Notes under the pieces: generated by a model
Told to the model about the DNA's origin: nothing
The model's database searches: none
What the model saw: only the letters and a program-made list of their open reading frames with translations
Assembly (NCBI RefSeq): GCF_002150765.1
Contig: NZ_MUYM01000005.1
Coordinates: 111,030 to 175,029, forward strand
DNA from: Lentzea kentuckyensis
GTDB taxonomy: Bacteria > Actinomycetota > Actinomycetes > Mycobacteriales > Pseudonocardiaceae
DNA: 64,000 nucleotides
Direction: 5' to 3'
Program-made: the position numbers and the translations under genes
In this document: piece after piece, positions 15,981-24,819 of the stretch
Layout of the letters: every line of letters begins with the position of its first letter
How positions within the stretch are numbered: the first letter of the stretch is position 1

Positions 15981-17480
15981 TTAACCGATCGAGTGCCAGA
16001 ACGAGCAGTTGTGCCTGGTCAGAGCGTTGATCTGGCCGACGTTCCCCAGCGAGTACTCCTGGACGTTGCCCGCCGAGTACCGCGCCCAGCCAGGCTTGCC
16101 GGTACGCGCGAACGTCGTCCAGTCGCGGATCATCGTCGCCGCCAGCTTCTGCTGAGCCGGGTCGAGGTCGAACGTGGGGATGTCGAAGAAGTAGGCGAGC
16201 TCGAACGAGTGCGCGGCGCCGGCCGGGAAGCCCGCGGGGAAGAGGTCCTTGAACCACCCGACCGGCGCGGTGCGGTCGGCGAACTCGTAGCCGTACGTCG
16301 GCGTGTAGCGCGAGAGCAGCCGGTCGTCGGTGAGCTGGTTGCACGCCCACACGCCGTCAGTGAGCACCGCACCGTGAGCAAGACGTGCGGAGTCGCCCGC
16401 CGGGTACTCGGCCGCGATCTTGGTCGCCTTCTCCGGACCGTAGGCCTGGACCAGCAACCCGTTGTAGTCGAACGGTTCCGGCACGGTCGCGGACGTCAGC
16501 CTGCCTTCGTCACGGGTGTTGCCCCAGATCACCGGCACGCGGTTGAACCGGCCGGACTTCAGCGCGGCCACGGGGTGCAGCGGCAGCACGCTGTTGCCGA
16601 TCACGATCGGGGTCTCACCGCGGTCGATCGCGGTGAAAGCCGTGGGAGGCAACGAACGCAGGCACGCGATGTCCGAGCAGCCGAGCTGAGCCGAGATGGC
16701 CGCGGCCTCGGAAGCGGCCGCCGACTTCGTGATCCAGGGAGAGCCGGCCGGCTTGCCGTGGATCACGCCGTTGGCACCCCACGTCGTGGAACAGCCGCCG
16801 CTCTGTGCGATGGCCTTCTGGAACAGCCCACGCGACCGCGGCGACGTCAGCTGTGCACACACGTCGAACGCACCGCCGGACTCACCGAAAACCGTGACGT
16901 TGCGCGGATCTCCGCCGAACGCGGCGGCGTTGCGCTGCACCCACTTCAGCGCGGCCTGCTGGTCCTCGATGCCGTACGCACCCGAGTCCGGCAGGTCCGG
17001 ATGCCCGAAGAAGCCGAACCAGCCGAGCCGGAAGTTGAGCGTGACGACCACGACGTCGCCCTGCACGGCCAGGCGCCGCGGGTTGAACCCGTCGGCGGAC
17101 AGGTAACTGTTGCCACCGCCGTGGAGGTAGACCATCACCGGCTTGCGGCCGTGGGTGGAAGGCGTGGTGACGTTGAGGTACAGGCAGTCCTCGTTGCTGC
17201 TCGGCGAACCGGCGCCCGCGGACTGGGCACAGACAGGGCCGGGCTTGGTGGCGTCACGAGGCGTCGTCCACGGCGTGACCGGCTGCGGCGAACGCCACCG
17301 CAGCTCGCCCACGGGCGGTGCCGCGTACGGAATCCCCTGGTAGAGCTGCCGGTCAGCGAGAACGGTGCCGCGCACCTGGCCGGCATCGGTCCGCACCAGG
17401 CCGGGTTCGGACGCCTGTGCCACCCCGATCGGGCTCGCCAGCAGAGCTGCGGCGATCAACAGAGAAAGTCGCTTGTTCAT
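15981..17480 (-). CDS. Secreted type-B carboxylesterase
   Basis: A 499-residue alpha/beta hydrolase of the cholinesterase/PnbA group. The signal peptide MNKRLSLLIAAALLASPIG is cut near AQA-SEP. The oxyanion-hole region is YLHGGGNSY, the nucleophile elbow FGESGGAFDV, and the early family signature EDCLYLNV is present. The elbow has GGA where many members have GA. The family hydrolyses carboxyl esters; the natural substrate is unknown. The start is the ATG at 17480, and no strong ribosome site is seen. A very strong hairpin separates it from the upstream E2 gene, so it is probably a separate transcript. Confidence 0.88.
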   Translation of the reverse strand: MNKRLSLLIAAALLASPIGVAQASEPGLVRTDAGQVRGTVLADRQLYQGIPYAAPPVGELRWRSPQPVTPWTTPRDATKPGPVCAQSAGAGSPSSNEDCLYLNVTTPSTHGRKPVMVYLHGGGNSYLSADGFNPRRLAVQGDVVVVTLNFRLGWFGFFGHPDLPDSGAYGIEDQQAALKWVQRNAAAFGGDPRNVTVFGESGGAFDVCAQLTSPRSRGLFQKAIAQSGGCSTTWGANGVIHGKPAGSPWITKSAAASEAAAISAQLGCSDIACLRSLPPTAFTAIDRGETPIVIGNSVLPLHPVAALKSGRFNRVPVIWGNTRDEGRLTSATVPEPFDYNGLLVQAYGPEKATKIAAEYPAGDSARLAHGAVLTDGVWACNQLTDDRLLSRYTPTYGYEFADRTAPVGWFKDLFPAGFPAGAAHSFELAYFFDIPTFDLDPAQQKLAATMIRDWTTFARTGKPGWARYSAGNVQEYSLGNVGQINALTRHNCSFWHSIG

Positions 17481-17495
17481 GCACAGGCGTCGAAC

Positions 17496-17529
17496 GAAGG
17501 GCCCGCGGATGGACATCCGCGGGCCCTTC
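17496..17529 (-). terminator. Terminator after the 2-oxoacid dehydrogenase operon
   Basis: Perfect 16-bp arms GAAGGGCCCGCGGATG (17496-17511) and CATCCGCGGGCCCTTC (17514-17529) have a 2-nt spacer. It lies 19 bases past the E2 stop and 16 bases before the esterase start, both on the minus strand. It would end the dehydrogenase transcript. Confidence 0.82.
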
Positions 17530-17547
17530 ACATACCAAGCCGCAAAA

Positions 17548-18942
17548 TCAGTAGGTCATCGCGAAGCCGGGGTCGGCCAGCAGCGCGCCGACGTCGGCCA
17601 GGAACTGCGAGCCCTGCTGGCCGTCGACCACGCGGTGGTCGAACGACAGCGCGAGCTGGCAGATCTTGCGAATCTTGATCTCGCCGTCGACCACCCACGG
17701 CATGTCGCGGATCGCGCCCAGCGCGAGGATCGCGGACTCGCCGGGGTTGAGGATCGGCGTGCCGGTGTCGACGCCGAAGACGCCGACGTTGGTGATCGTG
17801 ATCGTGCCGTTCATCATGTCGGCCGGTGCGGTCTTGCCGTCCCTGGCGACGGTGGCGAGCTCGTCCAGCGCGACCGCGAGTTCCTTCAACGACATGCGGT
17901 CGGCGTCGCGGACCTTCGGCACCACCAGGCCGCGCGGCGTGGCGGCCGCGATGCCCAGGTGGACGTAGTCCTTGTAAACGATCTCGTTCGCCGCGGCGTC
18001 CCACGTCGCGTTGACGTCCGGCGTCCGGCGCGCGGCGAGGATGACCGCCTTGGCGCAGAACGCGAGCGGCGTCAGCTTCACGCCGTGGAACTCACGGTGG
18101 CTCTTCAGTCGCGCGCGCAGTTCCATCATCGGCGTCACGTCGACCGTGAGGAACTCGGTGACGTGCGGTGCCGTGAACGCGCTGTCCACCATCGCCTGCG
18201 CGGTCGCCTTGCGGACGCCCTTGATCGGCACCCGGCGTTCGCGCGAGCCGTTGTCCACAAAGGACAACGCGGAAGGAGCAGCAGGAGCGGCGGGAGCGGA
18301 GACGGCGCTTTCGACGTCCTCGCGGGTGATCACGCCGTCAGGGCCGGAGCCCGTGAGCGCGTAGAGGTCGACACCGAGGTCCTTGGCCAGCTTGCGGACC
18401 GGCGGCTTGGCCAGCGGCACATAGCCACCGGAAGCCTGGACCGGAGCCGGAGCAGCGACGGGCGCCGCAACCGGAGCGGGAGCTGGAGCGGGCGGAGCCA
18501 CGACGGCGGCAGGTGCGGCGGGTGCGGCGGCCGGAGCGTCCTTGCGGGCACGACGCTTGGCCGCACCGGACTTCGGGCCGTACCCGACGAGCGTCGCGAT
18601 GCGCCCGCCCGGCATCTCCTCGCCGATCTTGCCGGACGAGGTGCCGTTGGACTCGGCCGCGGCCGGAGCCGGCGCGACGGGTGCGGCGGCGCCACCGGGG
18701 TCGGTGTCGATCGTGATGATCGGGACACCAACCTCGACGGTCTGGCCGGGCTCCGCGAGCAGCTCGGTCACGACGCCGGCCCACGGGCACGGCAGCTCGA
18801 CGGCCGCTTTGGCCGTCTCGATCTCGACGATGATCTGGTTGACCGTGACGGTGTCACCCGGCTTGACGTGCCAGGTGAGGATATCGGCCTCGGTCAGCCC
18901 CTCTGCCGTGTCGGGCAGGGGGAATTGCTTGTACTGCGGCAT
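17548..18942 (-). CDS. bkdC: 2-oxoacid dehydrogenase E2 (lipoamide acyltransferase)
   Basis: A 464-residue E2 core enzyme. A single N-terminal lipoyl domain carries the lipoylated lysine K45 in IETAKAAVE. An Ala/Pro-rich linker and an E3-binding domain follow (RKLAKDLGVDLYALTGSGPD). The acyltransferase domain ends in the catalytic SFDHRVVDGQQG. It transfers the acyl group from E1 to CoA. The ATG at 18942 starts MPQYKQFPLPD; the frame extends upstream without a better start. It is last in the operon, 14 bases after E1 beta. Branched-chain rather than pyruvate specificity is inferred from the split E1 and the arrangement. Confidence 0.88.
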   Translation of the reverse strand: MPQYKQFPLPDTAEGLTEADILTWHVKPGDTVTVNQIIVEIETAKAAVELPCPWAGVVTELLAEPGQTVEVGVPIITIDTDPGGAAAPVAPAPAAAESNGTSSGKIGEEMPGGRIATLVGYGPKSGAAKRRARKDAPAAAPAAPAAVVAPPAPAPAPVAAPVAAPAPVQASGGYVPLAKPPVRKLAKDLGVDLYALTGSGPDGVITREDVESAVSAPAAPAAPSALSFVDNGSRERRVPIKGVRKATAQAMVDSAFTAPHVTEFLTVDVTPMMELRARLKSHREFHGVKLTPLAFCAKAVILAARRTPDVNATWDAAANEIVYKDYVHLGIAAATPRGLVVPKVRDADRMSLKELAVALDELATVARDGKTAPADMMNGTITITNVGVFGVDTGTPILNPGESAILALGAIRDMPWVVDGEIKIRKICQLALSFDHRVVDGQQGSQFLADVGALLADPGFAMTY

Positions 18943-18956
18943 TTCCGTTGTTCCCC

Positions 18957-19982
18957 TTACCAGGCGAGAGAGCGGTCGACGGCGTGCAGCACCCGGTCGA
19001 GGTCGGGGAGGAACTCCTCCTCGAGCTTCGACGGCGGGTACGGGGTGTCGAAACCGGTCACCCGCAGCACCGGCGCCTGCAAGGAGTAGAAGCACTCCTG
19101 CTGGACCTTGGCTGCAATCTCGCTGGCGATCGAGGACTCGGACGGCGCCTCGGACACGACGACCAGCCGGCCGGTGCGGCGCACCGACTCGAACACCGGC
19201 GCCAGGTCGAGCGGCGACAGCGTGCGCAGGTCGATGACCTCCAGCGACGTGCCGTCCTCAGCGGCCGCGTTGGCGGCATCGAGAGAGGTGCGGACCATCG
19301 GGCCGTAGGCGACCAACGTGGCGTCCGTGCCCGAACGCAGAACGCGCGACTCGAACAGCTTGCCGGGCTGGGTCGTGGTGTCGACCTCGCCCTTCTCGTA
19401 GTAACGGCGCTTGGGCTCGAAGAACAGCACCGGGTCGTCGCAGTCGATCGCCTGCTGGATCATCCAGTACGCGTCGGCCGGGTTCGAGCACGAGACGACC
19501 TTGAGGCCGGCGGTGTGCGCGAAGTACGACTCCGGCGACTCCGAGTGGTGCTCGACGGCACCGATGCCGCCACCGAACGGCACGCGGATCACGATGGGCA
19601 TCTTGATCTTGCCCTGCGTGCGGTAGTGCAGCTTCGCGACCTGCGACACGATCTGGTCGAAGCCCGGGAAGATGAAGCCGTCGAACTGGATCTCGCACAC
19701 CGGGCGGTAGCCGCGGATCGCGAGGCCCACGGCGGTGCCGATGATGCCGGACTCCGCGAGCGGCGTGTCGAGCACGCGCTGCTCACCGAAGTCCTTCTGC
19801 AGACCGTCGGTGATTCGGAAGACGCCACCGAGCTTGCCGATGTCCTCGCCCATCATGATGACCTTGGGGTTGGCCTCCATGGCCGCCCGCAGACCCATGT
19901 TGAGCGCCTTGGAGATCGTGAGCGTCTGCACCGGGGTCGCCGGAGCAGCAGCGGTCGAACGATCCATCGTCGGAGCAGCCAT
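18957..19982 (-). CDS. bkdB: 2-oxoacid dehydrogenase E1 beta subunit
   Basis: A 341-residue transketolase-like subunit. It shows MGEDIGKLGGVFRIT, DTPLAESGIIGTAVGLA and the conserved FGGGIGAVEHHSESPESYF segment that contributes to the active site, with a C-terminal transketolase domain (VVVSEAPSES). With E1 alpha it decarboxylates branched-chain 2-oxoacids using thiamine diphosphate. In actinomycetes that supplies branched primers for fatty acid and polyketide synthesis. Its ATG overlaps the E1 alpha stop (TGATG), so the two subunits are translationally coupled. An alternative start is the methionine at residue 6. Confidence 0.9.
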   Translation of the reverse strand: MAAPTMDRSTAAAPATPVQTLTISKALNMGLRAAMEANPKVIMMGEDIGKLGGVFRITDGLQKDFGEQRVLDTPLAESGIIGTAVGLAIRGYRPVCEIQFDGFIFPGFDQIVSQVAKLHYRTQGKIKMPIVIRVPFGGGIGAVEHHSESPESYFAHTAGLKVVSCSNPADAYWMIQQAIDCDDPVLFFEPKRRYYEKGEVDTTTQPGKLFESRVLRSGTDATLVAYGPMVRTSLDAANAAAEDGTSLEVIDLRTLSPLDLAPVFESVRRTGRLVVVSEAPSESSIASEIAAKVQQECFYSLQAPVLRVTGFDTPYPPSKLEEEFLPDLDRVLHAVDRSLAW

Positions 19983-21178
19983 CAGTGCTCACCTCCAGCA
20001 AAACCCGAGACGTAGTCGAGGAACTCATCGCGCTGCGCTTCGAGGTTGGGGTTCCCCTCGGCGTAGACGTTGCTGAAGATCCGTTCCGCTGGCGGGTCTG
20101 GCATGTTCGTGCAGAACTCCCGCAGCTCCTCGCCCAGCTTGTCGGCGTCGGCCTCGACGCTCTCGAAGAACTCGCTGTCGGCCCACTGCTGGCGGACCAG
20201 GTAGACCTTGACCCGCTCGATCGGGTCCTTGAGCTTCCACATCTCCAACTCGTCCGACAGCCGGTAGCGGGTCGGGTCGTCGGAGGTGGTGTGCGCGTCC
20301 ATCCGGTAGGTGAACGCCTCGATCAGGATCGGGCCGTTGCCGTGGCGGCACTCGTCCAGCGCCCACTTCGTCACGGCGAGCGTCGCGAGGACGTCGTTGC
20401 CGTCGACCCGGATGCCGGGGAAGCCGTAGCCGCGGGCGCGCTGGTACAGCGGCAGCCGTGACTGGCGCTCGGTGGGCTCGGAGATGGCCCACTGGTTGTT
20501 CTGGCAGAAGAAGACGAGCGGCGCGTCGTAGACAGCCGCCCACACGAAGCCCTCGTGCACGTCGCCCTGGGAGGTCGCGCCGTCGCCGAAGAAGCACATG
20601 GTGGCTTCTCCCTCGTCGTCGCCGACCTTGCCGTCGAACTTCTGGCCCATCGCGTACCCGGCCGCGTTGAGGACCTGGTTGCCGATGACGATCGTGTACG
20701 GGTGGAAGCGCTTCTCGACCGGGTCCCACGTGCCCTGGTCGGTGCCGCGGAAGATGCCGAGCAGCTCCGTCGGGTTGATCCCGCGGGTCCACGCGATGCC
20801 GTGCTCGCGGTAGCTCGGGAAGGCCATGTCGGTCTCACGCATCGCGCGGCCGGCGCCGATCTGCGCCGCCTCCTGGCCGAGCAGCGGCACCCAGATGCCG
20901 AGCTGGCCCTTGCGCTGCAACGCGTTCGCCTCGCGGTCGACGCGGCGGATCAGGACCATGTCGCGGTACAGGCCGCGCAGCTCCTCCGGCGTGATGTCGA
21001 TGTCGAAGTCGGGGTGCGTGACCCGCTCACCCTCGGGGGTGAGGAGCTGCACCAGGTCGGCGCCGCCCTCGTCAGTCGCTCGCAAGCCTGCGATCACCTG
21101 TTCCGCTGTCGGTTTTGCGGCAGTGGCGGCCGGCGCTGCGTCCGGCTCAGGGTGCGTCCATTGCTCAGGGGACGACAT
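19982..21178 (-). CDS. bkdA: 2-oxoacid dehydrogenase E1 alpha subunit
   Basis: A 398-residue thiamine-diphosphate enzyme. The TPP/magnesium motif runs from GDGATSQGDVHEGF to QNNQWAISEP. The phosphorylation-loop region YRMDAHTTSDDPTRYR is typical of branched-chain and pyruvate E1 alpha. I start at the ATG at 21178 (MSSPEQWTHPEP), which has GAGGAGAAGG upstream; the frame stays open further 5'. It is first in the operon bkdABC-type E1a-E1b-E2, and no lpd gene is nearby. The long upstream gap holds its promoter. Confidence 0.9.
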   Translation of the reverse strand: MSSPEQWTHPEPDAAPAATAAKPTAEQVIAGLRATDEGGADLVQLLTPEGERVTHPDFDIDITPEELRGLYRDMVLIRRVDREANALQRKGQLGIWVPLLGQEAAQIGAGRAMRETDMAFPSYREHGIAWTRGINPTELLGIFRGTDQGTWDPVEKRFHPYTIVIGNQVLNAAGYAMGQKFDGKVGDDEGEATMCFFGDGATSQGDVHEGFVWAAVYDAPLVFFCQNNQWAISEPTERQSRLPLYQRARGYGFPGIRVDGNDVLATLAVTKWALDECRHGNGPILIEAFTYRMDAHTTSDDPTRYRLSDELEMWKLKDPIERVKVYLVRQQWADSEFFESVEADADKLGEELREFCTNMPDPPAERIFSNVYAEGNPNLEAQRDEFLDYVSGFAGGEH

Positions 21179-21533
21179 GCGCCTTCTCCTCTGTCTTCTC
21201 CGACCGCCTGATCGCTCGTGACGATCTCGTGCGGCGACGTCGGCGGTCGCCGCCAACCCTGTGGGGCCGGAGGCAGCCGTCGACGGTGACGGTGGCTTAC
21301 GACCACATCCTGACACGGCCTCACCCGTGTTGGTGAGACCCGTCCCACTTCGTAACACACGAGTCAACGTTCTGATCAGCGACAACAGTCGGAGGTTCGA
21401 CCTTTTGTCCTCCGACTACGCCGTCCGATTACCGGACACGACTGTCCCGGTTACCGATCGTTAACTTCTGAGCAGGCCTCCTGGTAAGAGGCTAAGGACG
21501 CGAGCAGAGGCGGAGTCGTGACAGGATCGAGAG
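21179..21533. promoter_or_regulatory. Divergent promoter region of E1 alpha and the M20 dipeptidase
   Basis: A 355-base gap between divergent genes with no supported gene. It holds a small dyad CTCACC/GGTGAG around 21319-21337. A hairpin GTCGGAGG (21388-21395) / CCTCCGAC (21409-21416) has a T-rich 13-nt loop. The stretch from 21360 to 21470 is AT-richer than its surroundings (TTAACTTCTGAG). No branched-chain-type Lrp gene is adjacent, so control of the operon cannot be assigned. Confidence 0.5.
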
Positions 21534-22952
21534 GTGGACCGCTCCGTTGTGACCAGCACCGTCCGGACGCTTTGGGACGAGAACATCGTCCCGAGCTTGT
21601 CTCAGCTCGTCGCCGTGCCGGCGATCTCGCCCGCGTTCGATCCCGACTGGGCCGAACACGGCGAACTGGCCGCCGCGATCGAGCACGTGCGCGCCTGGAT
21701 CACCTCGCGGAACATCCCGGGTGTGACGCTCGAAGTCGTCCAACTGGCGGGACGCACGCCACTTCTCGTGGTCGACGTCCCCGCGTTCGGTAACTCCGGC
21801 GACGACACGGTGTTGCTCTACGGACACCTGGACAAGCAGCCACCGGTGGGCGGTTGGGGCGAAGGGCTCGGTCCGTGGACCCCGGTGCTGCGTGACGGAC
21901 GTCTCTACGGCCGTGGCGCGGCCGATGACGGTTACTCCGGATATGCCGCAATCGCCGCGATCGAGGCCGTGCGCGTGGCGGGCGGCTCGCACTCCCGGTG
22001 CGTCGTGCTGCTGGAGACCGGCGAGGAGTCCGGCTCCCCCGACCTGCCGGCGTACTTGGAGCACCTGTCTTCGCGTTTGGGCCGCGTGTCGCTGGTCGTC
22101 TGCCTGGACTCGGGCGGCTCGGACTACGAGCGCATGTGGCTGACCACGTCGCTGCGCGGGTTGGTGCAGGTCACGATGACCGTGCGGGTGCTGGAGGGCG
22201 GCCTGCACTCGGGCATGGCGTCCGGCATGGTGCCGTCGTCGTTCCGCATCGCGCGCGTGCTGCTGGACCGGTTGGAAGACTCGCTGACGGGCGAGATCCT
22301 CGTGCCGGAGATGCACGTCGAGATCCCCGCGCACCGGCTGGCCGAGGTCCGCGAGGCCGTCGAGGCAGCGCCGGGTGCGCTGTGGGGTCCGGTGCCGCGG
22401 GTCGGCGACCTGCAGCCGATGTCCTCCGACGAGGTCGAGCAGGCGTTGGGCACCGGGTGGCGGCCGACCCTGTCCGTCACCGGCGCCGACGGGCTGCCCC
22501 TGCCGGACGACGCCGGCAACGTGTTGCGGCCGTTCACCTCGCTCGTCCTGTCGTTCCGGTTGCCGCCGACGGCTTCCTCGGCGGCCGCTCTGGAGGCGGT
22601 CAAGGAGAAGCTGACGACCGACGTGCCCTACGGCGCGACCGTGGAGCTTTCGCGCGTCGAGTCCGCTGACGGGTGGAACGCGCCGGAGCTGGCGCCGTGG
22701 CTGTCCGCGACGCTGGACGACGCCGGCAAGGAGGTCTTCGGGTCGCCGTGGCGGACGGTGTCGCTCGGTGGGTCGATCCCGTTCATGGGGCTGCTGCACG
22801 AGGCCTACCCGGAGGCGCAGTTCCTGGTCACGGGTGCGGTCGGGCCGGACTCGAACTGCCACGTGCCGGACGAGTGGCTGCACATCTCGCACGCGACTCG
22901 GGTCACCGAGGCGGTTGCTTTGGTGCTGGAGGCGCAGTCCAGGCAGGGGTGA
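21534..22952 (+). CDS. M20 family dipeptidase (carnosinase-like)
   Basis: A 472-residue zinc peptidase of the CNDP/M20 group. Metal and catalytic motifs are intact: LLYGHLDKQP (His and Asp), GRGAADDG (bridging Asp) and ETGEESGSPD (catalytic and metal Glu). The dimerisation lid lies around GLHSGMASGMVPSS. It cleaves dipeptides in the cytosol. The start is the GTG at 21534 with AGGA about ten bases upstream. It ends just before the CTCTCAA array of the next gene, whose promoter therefore begins at its stop. Confidence 0.86.
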   Translation: MDRSVVTSTVRTLWDENIVPSLSQLVAVPAISPAFDPDWAEHGELAAAIEHVRAWITSRNIPGVTLEVVQLAGRTPLLVVDVPAFGNSGDDTVLLYGHLDKQPPVGGWGEGLGPWTPVLRDGRLYGRGAADDGYSGYAAIAAIEAVRVAGGSHSRCVVLLETGEESGSPDLPAYLEHLSSRLGRVSLVVCLDSGGSDYERMWLTTSLRGLVQVTMTVRVLEGGLHSGMASGMVPSSFRIARVLLDRLEDSLTGEILVPEMHVEIPAHRLAEVREAVEAAPGALWGPVPRVGDLQPMSSDEVEQALGTGWRPTLSVTGADGLPLPDDAGNVLRPFTSLVLSFRLPPTASSAAALEAVKEKLTTDVPYGATVELSRVESADGWNAPELAPWLSATLDDAGKEVFGSPWRTVSLGGSIPFMGLLHEAYPEAQFLVTGAVGPDSNCHVPDEWLHISHATRVTEAVALVLEAQSRQG

Positions 22953-22964
22953 TCACCTAAAGTT

Positions 22965-23030
22965 ACTCTCAACTACTCTCAAGCGCAGCTCTCAAGTACT
23001 CTCAAGGTGCTTCAGAGCCTGTTTGAGAGC
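22965..23030 (+). promoter_or_regulatory. Array of CTCTCAA heptamers upstream of the Schlafen-type regulator
   Basis: Four direct copies of (A/G)CTCTCAA lie at 22965-22972, 22975-22982, 22988-22995 and 22998-23005. One inverted copy, TTGAGAGC, is at 23023-23030. The copies are paired at 10-bp spacing, with 13 bp between the pairs, which puts sites on the same helix face within a pair. The inverted copy ends seven bases before the ATG at 23038. I infer a cooperative operator, most simply autoregulatory for the downstream protein. Confidence 0.75.
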
Positions 23031-23037
23031 GGGTCGC

Positions 23038-24753
23038 ATGGACACGTCCAACCTCACGTCTTTGATCGACCGACTTCGGAAGGTCGGTGGGGAGGTGAGC
23101 GATGTCGAAGTGAAGTCGGCGCAGGGCGGGCTGCCGAAGAGCGTGATCGAGACGCTGTCCGCCTTCGCCAACACCAACGGCGGCTTGCTCCTGCTCGGAC
23201 TGGACGAGCAGAGCGGATTCACCCCCGTGGCGCTCAACGATCCGGCCAAGCTGCGCACCGATCTCGCTTCAGCCGCAAGCAGCTGCCTGGTGCCACCACT
23301 TCGCATCGCCACCGACGTCATCGAGGTGGAGGGCCACGCGCTCGTGGTCGCCGAGGTCGATCCGCTCACCTCAGACCAACGTCCCTGCTACGTCGAAAGC
23401 CGGGGCATCGCGAACGGGTCGTACGTACGAGTAGGCGACGGTGACCGGCGGATGACCCAGGCAGAGATCGGGTTGGCTATCGCCAATCGCGGACAACCGC
23501 GTTATGACCTCGACCCTGTGCCTGAGTCCGACCGCGCCGACCTGGATCGAGCGGCACTCGCGCGCACCCTCGAGCGGGTACGTCAGACCTCCAGAGCGTT
23601 CCGGGACGTGGACGAGGAAATCGCGTTGGAGAGGTTGCACGTCCTGGTACGCGACGAGCACAGCAACCTGGTCCCGTCGTTGGCCGGGCTGCTCACGTTC
23701 GGCGTGTATCCCCAGCAGCACTTCCCGCAGCTCACCATGTCGGTCGTCGTGTACAGCGGAGACGAGACAGGACCGAGGTTCGTGGACAACCCGGTGATCC
23801 GCGGCGCTGTGCCTGAGCTCATCGCGGAGACCATGGCGGTGCTGCGTCGCCACATGCGGGTGCGCAGCTACGTCAGCGGGGCAGGTCGGCATGAGCGGCT
23901 GGACTATCCGCTCGAAGCCGTGCGAGAGGCTGTCGTGAACGCGGTGCTCCACCGGGACTACAGCCCGGTGACCCGAGGAACCCAGGTGCAGGTCGAGCTA
24001 CACCCCGATCGTCTGCTCGTGCGGAGTCCAGGAGGCTTGTTCGGTCCGGTGGTGCTCGAAGATCTCGGCACGGAGGGCGTGACGTCGTCGCGCAACTCGT
24101 TCCTCGCCGCCATGCTGTCCGACACCTACCTACCGGGGAGTGATCGGCTGGTTGCCGAGAACAAGGCCTCCGGTATCCCCGCGATGATCAAGGAACTCCG
24201 AGTATCCGGCATGACCCGGCCGTTGTTCGGCAACTTCGCCAGCCGCTTCGAGGTCGAGTTCAACAGGTCGGAGTTGCTCGATCCGGCCACGCGCCGGTGG
24301 CTGAACGAGCTGCGTCGGCCGGGGCTCGGACATGTGCACGAACTGGCTCTCGCCACGATGTTCCACGGCCAGTCGATCGGCAACGCGACGCTGCGAGAGT
24401 TCGGCGCAAGTCCGGCCACCGCCACCGCCGTCCTCAAAGATCTGGTCACCATGGGGCTGGCGGTCCGAACCGGAGGACGAAGGTACGCCGCCTACTCGCT
24501 CAACACGACGGCCAAGGCCGCCACCGAACAGCCCTCGCTGTTCCCCGAGGTGGAGGAGCTGGCCTCCGCAGATCTCGTGGCGGAAGCGCTGCGGGAGTTC
24601 ACCGCTGCCAGTTCGAAACAACTGGTCGAAGCGACCGGGTATTCGCGCCCCACCGTTCTCGCCCGGTTGGACGAACTGATCAAGGAAGGGCTGGTCAAGG
24701 CGGAAGGTTCGCCCAGAAGCCCCAAACGCAGGTACCTGTGGACCGGTATTTAG
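23038..24753 (+). CDS. Schlafen/AlbA_2 ATP-binding transcriptional regulator
   Basis: A 571-residue protein. It opens with an AlbA_2/Schlafen domain (residues ~15-130; EVKSAQGGLPKSVIETLSAF, then FANTNGGLLLLG). A GHKL-like C-terminal ATPase segment of the RecG-like group follows (EAVREAVVNAVLHRDYS, then RLLVRSPGGLFGPV). Two winged-helix-like units end the protein (SIGNATLREFGASPATATAV and ASSKQLVEATGYSRPTVLAR). Homologues are annotated as ATP-binding or transcriptional regulators, and some belong to defence islands. The ATG at 23038 follows the heptamer array. The gene stands alone between a dipeptidase and a glucosidase. The target is unknown. Confidence 0.82.
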   Translation: MDTSNLTSLIDRLRKVGGEVSDVEVKSAQGGLPKSVIETLSAFANTNGGLLLLGLDEQSGFTPVALNDPAKLRTDLASAASSCLVPPLRIATDVIEVEGHALVVAEVDPLTSDQRPCYVESRGIANGSYVRVGDGDRRMTQAEIGLAIANRGQPRYDLDPVPESDRADLDRAALARTLERVRQTSRAFRDVDEEIALERLHVLVRDEHSNLVPSLAGLLTFGVYPQQHFPQLTMSVVVYSGDETGPRFVDNPVIRGAVPELIAETMAVLRRHMRVRSYVSGAGRHERLDYPLEAVREAVVNAVLHRDYSPVTRGTQVQVELHPDRLLVRSPGGLFGPVVLEDLGTEGVTSSRNSFLAAMLSDTYLPGSDRLVAENKASGIPAMIKELRVSGMTRPLFGNFASRFEVEFNRSELLDPATRRWLNELRRPGLGHVHELALATMFHGQSIGNATLREFGASPATATAVLKDLVTMGLAVRTGGRRYAAYSLNTTAKAATEQPSLFPEVEELASADLVAEALREFTAASSKQLVEATGYSRPTVLARLDELIKEGLVKAEGSPRSPKRRYLWTGI

Positions 24754-24819
24754 TGAGGAACAACTCAGACCTGACCTGGGCGCAACCAGGCATGTGATCC
24801 GGTGTCCCACACTGGACGG

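Noticed and set aside
23038..24753. Member of a phage-defence island
   Set aside because: Schlafen/AlbA_2 proteins occur in such islands, but here the neighbours are a dipeptidase and a glucosidase and there is no nuclease, integrase or other defence gene.
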